Shown piece by piece: positions 1-5,897 of a DNA stretch of 10,920 bases. The position numbers were made by a program, and so were the translations under genes. The notes below the pieces were generated by a model. The model searched no databases, was not told the origin of the DNA, and worked only from the letters and a program-made list of their open reading frames with translations. Positions within the stretch are counted from its first letter, which is position 1; each line of letters opens with the position of its first letter. The DNA is from an uncultured Angelakisella sp. (GTDB taxonomy: Bacteria > Bacillota > Clostridia > Oscillospirales > Ruminococcaceae), in contig CAKSYU010000049.1 of assembly GCA_934524965.1 (NCBI GenBank), positions 1 through 10,920 on the forward strand, given 5' to 3'.

Positions 1-188
1 CGGCGCACCGCCTGCCGGGTTTTGCGGTCGCCCTCGGCGGTGACGGTGCAGCTTCCGACCACATAGACATCGCAGCCCGGGTCATGTCCGGGGACGACGT
101 CAAAGCCTTCGGCGGCAAACCGCGCCGAAAGCACCTCGGTCTCGTATTGATTGACCTTGCAGCCAAGGGTGTAAAAAGCAACGCGCAT
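1..188 (-). CDS. mtaB: tRNA (N6-threonylcarbamoyladenosine(37)-C2)-methylthiotransferase MtaB, N-terminal part
   Basis: Radical-SAM methylthiotransferase that turns t6A37 into ms2t6A37 in ANN-decoding tRNAs. Only the first 62 codons are in the window; the gene runs off the left edge. The start MRVAFYTLGCKVNQYETE is the classic MtaB N terminus. The N-terminal methylthiotransferase domain is seen with Cys10 and Cys47 (in SCTVTAEGDRK), two of the three cysteines that bind the auxiliary iron-sulfur cluster in this family. The radical-SAM CxxxCxxC motif would lie outside the window. The start ATG (188-186) has a GGAGG 10 nt upstream. Its promoter is at 324-352, giving a leader of about 130 nt that contains cloverleaf element E1. 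It is divergent from the GNAT operon. The family call is firm; only completeness is unknown. Confidence 0.93.
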   Translation of the reverse strand, partial: MRVAFYTLGCKVNQYETEVLSARFAAEGFDVVPGHDPGCDVYVVGSCTVTAEGDRKTRQAVR

Positions 189-218
189 AGGGAAATGACC
201 TCCGAAGGGGAGAAGTGG

Positions 219-303
219 GGGCGCCCGCAGGGCGTTCCGGCGCAGCCGGAACCGGCGATCTTATCGCCGAGCCCGCCGCAGGCGGGCTGCCCTGCGGGCG
301 CCC
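219..303. repeat. Cloverleaf palindromic element E1
   Basis: An 85-bp segment that can pair almost completely. The closing stem is 15 perfect base pairs (219-233 with 289-303). Inside are three hairpins: 235-251 (7 bp, loop GCA), 253-269 (7 bp, loop CTT) and 270-288 (8 bp, loop GCA). Only bases 234 and 252 are unpaired outside the loops. Each closing arm can also fold alone (gccc-GCA-gggc on the left, gccc-TGC-gggc on the right), so the structure has an alternative five-hairpin form. It lies in the predicted leader of mtaB on the minus strand. It is not a tRNA: there is no 7-nt anticodon or T loop. Pairing was read directly from the sequence; function is unknown. Confidence 0.85.
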
Positions 304-323
304 ATGGGCAGCTTAACTATACT

Positions 324-352
324 ATTATAGCGGGTTTGGGGCGGGGTGGCAA
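324..352 (-). promoter_or_regulatory. sigma-A promoter of mtaB
   Basis: On the minus strand, -35 TTGCCA (352-347), a 17-nt spacer and -10 TATAAT (329-324). Transcription would start near 317, so element E1 (303-219) would be transcribed in the mtaB 5' leader. Confidence 0.75.
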
Positions 353-372
353 GCAGTCCGGCACAAAAGGTC

Positions 373-401
373 TTGCAGCGGGTGGGCGAAAGGGCTACAA
401 T
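373..401 (+). promoter_or_regulatory. sigma-A promoter of the GNAT/HD-GNAT operon
   Basis: -35 TTGCAG (373-378), a 17-nt spacer and -10 TACAAT (396-401), with start expected near 408 and a leader of about 33 nt. It is divergent from the mtaB promoter, with about 20 bp between the two -35 boxes, so E1 is not in this transcript. Confidence 0.7.
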
Positions 402-440
402 GGAACAAGAAGCGCAAAAAGGAGTGGGAAAGAGACCGAG

Positions 441-962
441 ATGCGGGTAAGAAAAGCAACAAAGCAGGATCTTTCGATGGTGGATGCACTGTACGATGCT
501 GTGTGCGACACATTGCAGGCGGGGAAAAACTACCCCGGGTGGGAGAAGGGACTGTACCCCACCCTGCGGGACGCCGAGATGGGAGAAGCCGCCGGAGAGC
601 TATTTGTGGCGGAGGACGAGGGGAAAATTGTCGGGACAATGATGCTGCGGGAGGAACAGGAGCCTGCGGCGCGCCCCGCCCACTGGCAGCTGCCGCTGGT
701 GGAAAGCGAGCAATATACCATCTACACCTTTGCGGCGCTGCCGGAATACGCCGGACACGGCGTGGGGCGGGCGCTGCTGGAGCATGCCGCGGAATATGCC
801 GCCGCCATGGGCAAAAAGGCGCTGCGGCTGGACGTCCATGAGATCAATCTGCCGGCGATCCGACTGTACGAGAGCTGCGGCTTCCGGTACATCGAAACGG
901 TGGATCTGGACTACGGCGAATACGGGCTGAAATGGTTCAGGCTATACGAAAAGCTGCTGTAA
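441..962 (+). CDS. GNAT family N-acetyltransferase
   Basis: A 173-aa protein of the Gcn5-related N-acetyltransferase fold, predicted cytoplasmic; the acceptor substrate is not known. The acetyl-CoA loop is at residues 103-113 (YAGHGVGRALL), followed by the typical C-terminal strand-helix part LRLDVHEINLPAIRLYESCGF (129-148). The usual Gln/Arg of the Q/R-x-x-G-x-G motif appears replaced by Ala104, a small oddity. I chose ATG 441 because it opens the conserved domain (MRVRKATKQDL). The frame stays open upstream, but that part is GC-rich noncoding sequence lying before the promoter. GGAG is about 16 nt upstream, rather far. The next gene starts 12 nt after the stop, with its Shine-Dalgarno touching this stop codon, so the two are cotranscribed. 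Confidence 0.88.
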   Translation: MRVRKATKQDLSMVDALYDAVCDTLQAGKNYPGWEKGLYPTLRDAEMGEAAGELFVAEDEGKIVGTMMLREEQEPAARPAHWQLPLVESEQYTIYTFAALPEYAGHGVGRALLEHAAEYAAAMGKKALRLDVHEINLPAIRLYESCGFRYIETVDLDYGEYGLKWFRLYEKLL

Positions 963-974
963 GGAGGGCATGAC

Positions 975-1991
975 ATGGAACCGAGAAAACTGCTGGAAAC
1001 ACTGGCGGTGGCTGACCGCCTGAAAAATGCGACCCGCCACTGCGTCCTTGAGGACGGGCGGCGGGAGAGCGTGGCGGAGCACTGCTGGCGCGCGGCGCTG
1101 ATGGCGTATTTCCTGCGGGACGAATTCCCCGAGGCGGATATGGATAAGGTGATCAAAATGCTGCTGATCCACGATCTGGGCGAATCGTTCACGGGGGATA
1201 TCCCCTGCTTTCGCAAGACGGCGGCGGACGAGGCGACCGAGGAACGGCTGCTGTATGACTGGGTAGCCGCTCTTCCGCAGCCCTATGCTGCGGAGATGCG
1301 CGCCCTATATGAGGAAATGGCGGCGCGTGAGACGGTGGAGGCGAAGATCTACAAGGCGATCGACAACTTCGAGGCGGTCATTCAGCACAACGAATCGCCG
1401 CTGGAGACATGGGTGCCGGAGGAATACGAACTGAACCGTACCTATGGCTGGGATAAGGCGGAATTTTCTCCCTATCTGACGGCGCTGCGGCAGGAGATGC
1501 TGGAGGATACCGAAAAGAAGATCGCGGAGGGGAAGAAGGCGGCGCAGCCGAATGACAGGGGCTACCGCATCATTCCCTACGAGGAGAAATACCGGGACGA
1601 TATGATCTGCATGGTGCTGGAGGCGAAGGACGCCATCGGACGCCCGCCGCACCTGAATGACGACCTCCTGGATATCCGCAGCTGCTACCTGGATAAAGGG
1701 GATATGTTCTGGCTGGTCATTGATAACGATGACCGGGTGATCGGCTGCGGGGGGTACACCTCGCTGCCCGGCGGCGAGGCAAAGCTGCGCCGTTTGTACA
1801 TCAAGGCAGATAAAAAGCGGCAGGGCATCGGTACCGCGCTGCTGGAAACGGCGGAGAAATACCTGCGCCGGCAGGGCAAGACCGCCGTGCAGATCCATTT
1901 GGACGGTCGGGAATATTTTGAATCCCACTGCTTTTACCCCAAGCACGGCTATACCGAATTCGCGCCGGACTACATGAGAAAAGAACTGTAA
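975..1991 (+). CDS. HD-domain hydrolase / GNAT acetyltransferase fusion
   Basis: A 338-aa two-domain protein. Residues 1-185 form an HD phosphohydrolase domain like YfbR/HDDC2 5'-deoxynucleotidases, with the metal ligands visible as His36 (VAEHCWR), His66-Asp67 (LLIHDLGES) and Asp130 (KAIDNFEAV). Residues 197-338 form a GNAT domain with the acetyl-CoA loop KKRQGIGTALL (280-290). A charged linker (about 178-196) joins them. By family knowledge the HD part should dephosphorylate a nucleoside monophosphate or similar small phosphate; what the GNAT part acetylates is unknown. The start ATG follows TAAGGAGG of the upstream gene, and a strong terminator follows the stop. The two halves share one uninterrupted frame, so the fusion looks genuine. 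Confidence 0.9.
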   Translation: MEPRKLLETLAVADRLKNATRHCVLEDGRRESVAEHCWRAALMAYFLRDEFPEADMDKVIKMLLIHDLGESFTGDIPCFRKTAADEATEERLLYDWVAALPQPYAAEMRALYEEMAARETVEAKIYKAIDNFEAVIQHNESPLETWVPEEYELNRTYGWDKAEFSPYLTALRQEMLEDTEKKIAEGKKAAQPNDRGYRIIPYEEKYRDDMICMVLEAKDAIGRPPHLNDDLLDIRSCYLDKGDMFWLVIDNDDRVIGCGGYTSLPGGEAKLRRLYIKADKKRQGIGTALLETAEKYLRRQGKTAVQIHLDGREYFESHCFYPKHGYTEFAPDYMRKEL

Positions 1992-1997
1992 CATAAG

Positions 1998-2029
1998 GCA
2001 CCTGCCCCGAAAAGGGGGCGGGTGCTTTT
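1998..2029 (+). terminator. Rho-independent terminator of the GNAT/HD-GNAT operon
   Basis: An 11-bp stem (1998-2008 with 2015-2025, one G-T pair), loop gaaaag, then TTTT. It starts 6 nt after the HD-GNAT stop codon. Confidence 0.88.
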
Positions 2030-2046
2030 CTGTCCGACGCGGAAAG

Positions 2047-2064
2047 TTTGGCGGGGAGGGGGAG
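2047..2064 (+). repeat. Shared left-flank motif of element E2
   Basis: TTTGGCGGGG (2047-2056) overlapping GGAGGGGGAG (2055-2064). The same two 10-mers occur before E3 at 3525-3534 and 3541-3550, there separated by 6 nt. In both places they begin about 17-21 nt after a terminator T-run and lead into a cloverleaf element, which argues for common descent of the two insertions. Confidence 0.65.
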
Positions 2065-2066
2065 TG

Positions 2067-2149
2067 CGGGGCGCAGCCCCGACGGCGGAGCCATCGCCGC
2101 GGGCAAAGCCCGCGGGAGCCGCCCGCAGGGCGGCGTGGGCTGCGCCCCG
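2067..2149. repeat. Cloverleaf palindromic element E2
   Basis: An 83-bp segment with a 13-bp perfect closing stem (2067-2079 with 2137-2149) around three hairpins: 2081-2095 (6 bp with one mismatch, loop GGA), 2097-2115 (8 bp, loop AAA) and 2118-2134 (7 bp, loop GCA). The left arm can fold alone as cggggc-GCA-gccccg and the right arm as gggc-TGC-gccc, as in E1. A further 6-bp repeat (gcgggg 2051-2056 with ccccgc 2152-2157) brackets it. It lies between the terminator at 1998-2029 and the sortase promoter at 2203, so it is probably transcribed only by read-through. Confidence 0.82.
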
Positions 2150-2202
2150 AACCCCGCGGCGGGCAGGGACGATGGGAAATGCAGCCAATGCAGGAAAGAC
2201 CT

Positions 2203-2230
2203 TTGCAAAGCGGAAAAAATGTGCTATACT
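2203..2230 (+). promoter_or_regulatory. sigma-A promoter of the sortase gene
   Basis: -35 TTGCAA (2203-2208), a 16-nt spacer and -10 TATACT (2225-2230). TTTGCA at 2202 with 17 nt is the alternative reading. The leader would be about 55 nt. Confidence 0.7.
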
Positions 2231-2241
2231 GGCACCATACA

Positions 2242-2257
2242 CCGGCATCGGTGCCGG
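2242..2257 (+). other. Small hairpin in the sortase mRNA leader
   Basis: ccggca / tgccgg, 6 bp with loop tcgg, just after the expected transcription start. It may stabilise the 5' end; no known riboswitch is recognised. Confidence 0.4.
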
Positions 2258-2291
2258 AACAAGGCAACATTCCCGAAAAAAGGAGACTGTT

Positions 2292-3455
2292 ATGGCAGAA
2301 ACGACCAGAGAGACCAAAGCCCAGCGGGCTAAAAAATATCGCCGCAGAAGAGTGACTGCCGCAGTCGCCGCGGTCGCGATGTGCGCGGTCATCGGCGTGG
2401 GGGTAAACGGCGTGGTGACCGCCCGTGCCAATACCGCCCTTGCCGACGCGCTGGCGACGGCGGAAAGCCGTCAGACCGGAGAGCAGGAGGGCGTGACGCT
2501 GGCGGCGCGGGAGAGCCGTACCGCTGACGAAGCGAACCTGACCGCCTATGTGAGCGCCGCTGCCGTGGAAGCGGACGCTGCGCTGAAGAAAGCGGCGGAG
2601 GAAGCGGCTGCCGCGGCAAAGGCGGCGGAGGAGGCGAAGAAGAACGTCCAGACCACCAATACCTCCACCAAGGACAGCACCGAGCTGCCCGCGGGCGGCG
2701 GCAAGCTGAGCAGCGGCGGGCGGGCGCTTTCCGCCACCAAGACCGGCGGCAACTTTAAGGCGAGCGTTTATACCGGCAATACCGGCTCCGCGAACCTCGG
2801 CTATTACCAGTCGCTGAACAGCGATGTCAAGGCGTGGCTGAAGATCCCGGGCACCAATATCAATTACCCCGTGCTGCAGAATTCCAGCGAGGACCACTAC
2901 TACCTGCACCGCGGGCTGGACCGCAACCAGAGCTACTACGGCGTGCTGTGGACGCAGACCGCAACGCAGTTCGGCACCGGCGACACCCTTTCCAGCAACA
3001 ATGTCATTTACGGGCACAACTGGAAGAACTGCCGCTGGAACGCGGCGCCCTCCACCTACTATGCCGGTCAGCAGATGTTTGAATCGTTGCTGAGCTACCA
3101 CTACACCAGTTGGGCGGAGCAGTACCCCTATATCTACTACTCCACCCCCAGCGAGGATATGGCATTTGTGATCTTCGCCTGCTTCTACACCGAGGGTACC
3201 GATTGGTACATCAATGCCGAGGGCAACATCGACGGCGTGATTGCCGGTGCGCAGAGCCGCTCCCGTCACACCTTTAATGTTGACGTTAACTCCGGCGATA
3301 AGCTGCTGACCCTTTCCACCTGCACCCGCTTCTACGGCAATACCGATAACCAGCGGTTCGTGGTGATGGCGCGCCTCCTGCGCCCCGGTGAGGAGATGGG
3401 CCCTGTGACCGTGACCTACAATCCCAACCATCAGCAGCCCAATGTCTGGGGCTAA
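2292..3455 (+). CDS. Class B-type sortase
   Basis: A 387-aa membrane-anchored cysteine transpeptidase that should attach or cross-link surface proteins outside the cell. A basic N terminus (RRRR at 17-20) precedes one membrane segment (about 21-44). An Ala/Glu/Lys-rich probable coiled-coil stalk (about 84-118) and a Ser/Thr/Gly linker lead to the catalytic domain (about 168-365). Active-site residues visible are His242 (VIYGHNWKN), Cys344 (LLTLSTCT) and Arg355 (NQRFVVMARLL). The segment WLKIPGTNINYPVLQ (182-196) is typical of class B sortases. ATG 2292 is chosen because AAGGAG sits 8 nt upstream and the promoter lies at 2203; the frame stays open further up, but only through the E2 element. 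No sorting-signal substrate or pilin lies next to it, so the target is unknown. Confidence 0.9.
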   Translation: MAETTRETKAQRAKKYRRRRVTAAVAAVAMCAVIGVGVNGVVTARANTALADALATAESRQTGEQEGVTLAARESRTADEANLTAYVSAAAVEADAALKKAAEEAAAAAKAAEEAKKNVQTTNTSTKDSTELPAGGGKLSSGGRALSATKTGGNFKASVYTGNTGSANLGYYQSLNSDVKAWLKIPGTNINYPVLQNSSEDHYYLHRGLDRNQSYYGVLWTQTATQFGTGDTLSSNNVIYGHNWKNCRWNAAPSTYYAGQQMFESLLSYHYTSWAEQYPYIYYSTPSEDMAFVIFACFYTEGTDWYINAEGNIDGVIAGAQSRSRHTFNVDVNSGDKLLTLSTCTRFYGNTDNQRFVVMARLLRPGEEMGPVTVTYNPNHQQPNVWG

Positions 3456-3473
3456 GACCCGAAAAGCAACCCG

Positions 3474-3503
3474 AAGTCCTTCCCGTCGAGGGAGGGACTT
3501 TTT
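3474..3503 (+). terminator. Rho-independent terminator of the sortase gene
   Basis: An 11-bp stem (3474-3484 with 3490-3500, one G-T pair), loop gtcga, then a T-run (3499-3503). It begins 18 nt after the sortase stop. Confidence 0.88.
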
Positions 3504-3524
3504 GCATGGGGAAAGGCTTTATTC

Positions 3525-3550
3525 TTTGGCGGGGCTTTGCGGAGGGGGAG
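3525..3550 (+). repeat. Shared left-flank motif of element E3
   Basis: TTTGGCGGGG (3525-3534), 6 nt, then GGAGGGGGAG (3541-3550). These are the same 10-mers found before E2. Bases 3532-3540 (gggctttgc) also form a perfect 9-bp inverted repeat with 3675-3683, enclosing E3 in a larger palindromic unit. Confidence 0.62.
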
Positions 3551-3553
3551 GAT

Positions 3554-3634
3554 CGCGCCGCAGGCGATCCCCGCGAAGCGGGGATACGCGGGCGAAGCCC
3601 GCATCGGCGGCTGCGCCGCCGCGCCTGCGGCGCG
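3554..3634. repeat. Cloverleaf palindromic element E3
   Basis: An 81-bp segment with a 13-bp perfect closing stem (3554-3566 with 3622-3634) around three hairpins: 3567-3585 (8 bp, loop GAA), 3588-3602 (6 bp, loop GAA) and 3606-3620 (6 bp, loop TGC). Two hairpins contain GCGAAGC, known as an exceptionally stable DNA mini-hairpin. The arms can also fold locally (cgcc-GCA-ggcg inside ggat/atcc; cgcgcc-TGC-ggcgcg). It lies between the sortase terminator and the trpS promoter, so no promoter-proximal transcript should include it. Confidence 0.82.
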
Positions 3635-3686
3635 TACCGGCACCCTTTGCCCATGGCGGCGGAGAGGAGAAAAGGCAAAGCCCACA

Positions 3687-3707
3687 CGCTCTGCCACAGG
3701 CAGAGCG
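3687..3707. repeat. Short perfect hairpin upstream of trpS
   Basis: cgctctgcc / ggcagagcg, 9 bp with triloop ACA, 15 bp before the trpS -35 box. It may be part of the right flank of the E3 unit. There is no T-run, so it is not a terminator. Confidence 0.55.
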
Positions 3708-3722
3708 CTCCGCAGAAAGTCA

Positions 3723-3751
3723 TTGCAAAAAGCGCCGTACCCTGCTATGAT
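3723..3751 (+). promoter_or_regulatory. sigma-A promoter of trpS
   Basis: -35 TTGCAA (3723-3728), a 17-nt spacer and -10 TATGAT (3746-3751). The leader would be only about 35 nt, too short for a T-box, so trpS is apparently not T-box controlled here. Confidence 0.75.
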
Positions 3752-3792
3752 AAAGGGCAGAAGCATTTGAGAATGAGAGGGGACGACATACC

Positions 3793-4788
3793 ATGTCCGA
3801 AAAGAAAAGAATACTGACCGGCGACCGCACCACCGGCAAGCTGCATTTGGGGCACTATGTGGGCAGCCTGCAGAACCGTGTTAAATTACAGGACGAATAC
3901 GAGAGCTTTATCCTGCTGGCGGATATTCAGGCGCTGACCACCCATTTTGAAAACCCGTCCCTGCTGGAGCACAGCATCTACGAGGTGGCGATGGATAACC
4001 TGTCCGTCGGGCTGGACCCCAACAAGGTAACGCTGGTGCAGCAGAGCAGAATTCCTTCCATTGGGGAGCTGACGGTCTTTTATTCCATGCTGGTAACGGT
4101 AAATGCCCTGCGGCACAATCCCACCATCAAAACCGAGGCGGCGAACTACGGCTACAGCGATATGACCTACGGCTTTTTGGGCTATCCGGTCAGCCAATCG
4201 GCGGATATCACCTTCTGCAAGGCAAATCTGGTGCCGGTAGGCGAGGACCAGAAGCCGCATATGGAGATGACCCGCAAGATCGTGCGGCGGTTTAACGAGC
4301 TGTACGGCGAAACACTGGTGGAGCCGGATATGCTGCTTTCCGACTGCCCCCGTCTGATGGGTCTGGACGGCAACGCCAAGATGGGCAAGAGCCTGGGCAA
4401 CGCTATCTACCTCAGCGACCCCGCCGAGGAGGTGCGCAAAAAGGTGATGAGCGCCGTGACCGACGCCAGCCGCATCAAAAAGGACGATCCCGGGCACCCG
4501 GATATCTGCGTGGTGAGCAAGTACCACAAGGTCTTTAACGGCGGCGAGTACGAAAATATCTGCGAAAGCTGCAAAAAGGGCGCCATCGGCTGCGTGGCGT
4601 GCAAAAAGGCGCTGGCTTCGGCGCTCAATGACCTGCTGGAGCCGTTCCGCGAGAGACGCGCCTACTACGAAGCCCACCGCGATGAGGTGCGGGATATTAT
4701 CCTGACCGGCAGCGAAAAGGCAAATAAGATTGGCAACGAGACGGTAAAGGAAGTCAAGGAAGCCATGCATATTTATATCGGGGACTGA
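3793..4788 (+). CDS. trpS: Tryptophan-tRNA ligase
   Basis: Cytoplasmic class I aminoacyl-tRNA synthetase that charges tRNA-Trp with tryptophan using ATP. At 331 aa it has normal length for bacterial TrpRS. The HIGH-type motif is HLGH (18-21) within TGKLHLGHYVGSL, and the KMSKS-type motif is KMGKS (196-200) in LDGNAKMGKSLGN. A Cys cluster CxxCx6CxxC (Cys257, 260, 267, 270) near the C-terminal helical domain may bind a metal; such clusters occur in some TrpRS. ATG 3793 starts the conserved N terminus (SEKKRILTGDRTTG), with a GAGAGGGG purine stretch upstream. It is followed after 20 nt by pspC with a strong ribosome-binding site, so they are likely cotranscribed. Confidence 0.97.
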   Translation: MSEKKRILTGDRTTGKLHLGHYVGSLQNRVKLQDEYESFILLADIQALTTHFENPSLLEHSIYEVAMDNLSVGLDPNKVTLVQQSRIPSIGELTVFYSMLVTVNALRHNPTIKTEAANYGYSDMTYGFLGYPVSQSADITFCKANLVPVGEDQKPHMEMTRKIVRRFNELYGETLVEPDMLLSDCPRLMGLDGNAKMGKSLGNAIYLSDPAEEVRKKVMSAVTDASRIKKDDPGHPDICVVSKYHKVFNGGEYENICESCKKGAIGCVACKKALASALNDLLEPFRERRAYYEAHRDEVRDIILTGSEKANKIGNETVKEVKEAMHIYIGD

Positions 4789-4808
4789 ACCCGAAAGGAG
4801 GAGAAACC

Positions 4809-5015
4809 ATGGCATACAACGGGAAACGGCTGCATAAATCCGACAGTGATAAAAAGCTTTGCGGCGTGTGCGGCGGCATAGCGGAGTATTTTAACATTGA
4901 CCCTACCATTGTTCGTCTGGGGTGGATCATTTTCTGCCTGGCAGGCGGCAGCGGTGTGCTGGGGTATATCATTGCGGCGCTTGTAATGCCGGAGGACCCC
5001 AACCGCGGATTTTAA
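4809..5015 (+). CDS. PspC domain protein
   Basis: A 68-aa small inner-membrane protein made only of a PspC domain. The conserved start KRLHKSDSDKKLCGVCGG (6-23) and the AEYFNIDPTIVRLGWI segment (25-40) are followed by a hydrophobic stretch (about 37-60). PspC proteins belong to phage-shock or envelope-stress responses in other bacteria; stand-alone short versions in Clostridia have no settled function. AAGGAGG lies 9 nt before the ATG. There is no clear plus-strand T-run after the stop; the hairpin at 5031-5059 is oriented to stop the opposing gene. Confidence 0.9.
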   Translation: MAYNGKRLHKSDSDKKLCGVCGGIAEYFNIDPTIVRLGWIIFCLAGGSGVLGYIIAALVMPEDPNRGF

Positions 5016-5022
5016 GCAAACC

Positions 5023-5059
5023 AAAAAGACAAGCGGCGTCCCATTACGGGGCGCCGCTT
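5023..5059 (-). terminator. Terminator of the XRE regulator gene
   Basis: A stem of 8 perfect bp (5031-5038 with 5052-5059), extended by a G-T pair and 3 more bp, loop of 5 nt. On the minus strand it is followed by CTTTTTGG (5028-5021). The hairpin overlaps the stop codon of the minus-strand gene. It may also stop trpS-pspC transcripts by its stem alone. Confidence 0.75.
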
Positions 5060-5583
5060 CTGCGTGACGGCGCTTCGTGCGGCAGGGGGTAAAGCTGCCG
5101 TTCGACATACGCCATCATGCGGTTATTGAGAACCGCAGAATACAGAACGGCGAGCATACCGCTCACCGTGCCGCAAAGCTCCGGTTCGACATGTCGTATT
5201 CTTAAAATGACCATTAGGACGAGCCACGCAACCGCACAGAAAATAAAGGTGGAAAGATGCTCCCGCCGCCACTTTTTCTTAAAGAACGCCTGCTTTTCCT
5301 TTAAGGTAAAGGTGCTGTGGTCCAGTGCAGTGACAAGGTTTTCATCGGCGGCTTTTTTGAAGTCCTCGGCGACAAGCCGTTCGCCGGCAACCAGCTCGTT
5401 GATGCTGACGCCGAATTCCCGGGAGAGCAGCGACAGCATCTCCACATCCGGCAGGTAGCAGCCGGTCTCCCAGCGGGAAACGGTCTTATTGGTAACGCCC
5501 AGCCGTTCCCCCAGCGCCTGCTGGGTCAAGCCCTTTTCGCGGCGCAGCTCCGCCAGGAATGAACCGATCCGGATCAGATCCAT
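5044..5583 (-). CDS. XRE-family regulator with C-terminal membrane segments
   Basis: A 179-aa protein. Residues 6-64 form a Cro/C1-type helix-turn-helix (LTQQALGERLGVTNKTVSRWE, 19-39, covers the two DNA-contacting helices, followed by LPDVEMLSLLSREFGVS). A charged helix (about 85-108) then leads to two likely membrane spans (about 110-129 and 134-153). A DNA-binding head tethered to the membrane suggests it senses an envelope or membrane signal; this is inference. ATG 5583 is chosen because AGGAGG sits 6 nt upstream and the promoter is at 5612-5640; the frame is open further up, but that part precedes the promoter. It converges on pspC. Target genes are unknown. Confidence 0.85.
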   Translation of the reverse strand: MDLIRIGSFLAELRREKGLTQQALGERLGVTNKTVSRWETGCYLPDVEMLSLLSREFGVSINELVAGERLVAEDFKKAADENLVTALDHSTFTLKEKQAFFKKKWRREHLSTFIFCAVAWLVLMVILRIRHVEPELCGTVSGMLAVLYSAVLNNRMMAYVERQLYPLPHEAPSRRSGAP

Positions 5584-5611
5584 AAAGCACCTCCTGCAAA
5601 GATCTGTCCCC

Positions 5612-5640
5612 AGTATAGCACCGGCGGAAAATTTTGTCCT
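5612..5640 (-). promoter_or_regulatory. sigma-A promoter of the XRE regulator gene
   Basis: On the minus strand, -35 AGGACA (5640-5635), a 17-nt spacer and -10 TATACT (5617-5612). The leader is about 20 nt up to the AGGAGG of the gene. Confidence 0.65.
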
Positions 5641-5683
5641 CCCCATAAAAAGCGAATTACAGGCGAATGGAGAAAAAACGCGC

Positions 5684-5704
5684 AAAAACCCGCCCCATGG
5701 CGGG
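5684..5704 (-). terminator. Terminator after the 55-aa membrane protein gene
   Basis: On the minus strand, cccgcc / ggcggg, 6 bp with loop atgg, followed by TTTTT (5688-5684). It lies 26 nt beyond the stop of the small gene at 5730. Confidence 0.8.
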
Positions 5705-5729
5705 ACGGGTTCGCATTTTTCGCTTGGCT

Positions 5730-5897
5730 TTACAGGAACAGCAGCAGGGCAAAGACCACCGCGACGGCAAGACCGATCAGCCCGATGATGGTGTAGATTT
5801 TGCGTCCCTCCGGGTCGTTCTTTTCCTTGATTCGGCAGGTCAGCCCCGCGCCGCACACCAGTAGACCGATGATGAGCATGATAATTTTGATCGCCAT
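5730..5897 (-). CDS. 55-aa membrane protein of unknown function
   Basis: A small protein beginning MAIKIIMLIIGLLVCGAGL, with two hydrophobic segments (about 4-20 and 34-55) around a short polar loop (CRIKEKNDPEGRKIY, 21-35). No family is recognised. GGAGGA lies 7 nt before the ATG, and the ATG overlaps the stop of the truncated ATPase by one base (TAATG), so translation is probably coupled. A terminator follows. Its position at the end of a metal-ATPase transcript suggests an accessory of that pump, but this is inference only. Confidence 0.75.
   Translation of the reverse strand: MAIKIIMLIIGLLVCGAGLTCRIKEKNDPEGRKIYTIIGLIGLAVAVVFALLLFL

Noticed and set aside
219..303. E1 as a tRNA gene because of its cloverleaf fold
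   Set aside because: All three loops are 3 nt, so there is no anticodon loop, T loop or D loop, and the closing stem is 15 bp rather than 7.
84..440. N-terminal extension of the GNAT protein by 119 residues
   Set aside because: It would run antisense through mtaB and E1 and lies before the promoter at 373-401; the conserved domain starts at ATG 441.
2022..2291. N-terminal extension of the sortase by 90 residues
   Set aside because: It is the translation of terminator, E2 and promoter; ATG 2292 has a good ribosome-binding site followed by the membrane anchor.
1305..3431. Very long minus-strand open frame (708 codons) across the HD-GNAT and sortase genes
   Set aside because: It is an antisense shadow of high-GC genes, crosses terminator, E2 and promoter, and its Gly/Val/Ala/His-rich translation resembles no protein.
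3752..3792. T-box riboswitch before trpS
   Set aside because: The predicted leader is only about 35 nt, and no Stem I or T-box sequence is present.
5584..5856. Longer N terminus of the XRE regulator (91 extra residues)
   Set aside because: It lies upstream of the promoter at 5612-5640 and crosses the neighbouring terminator; the helix-turn-helix starts right after ATG 5583.
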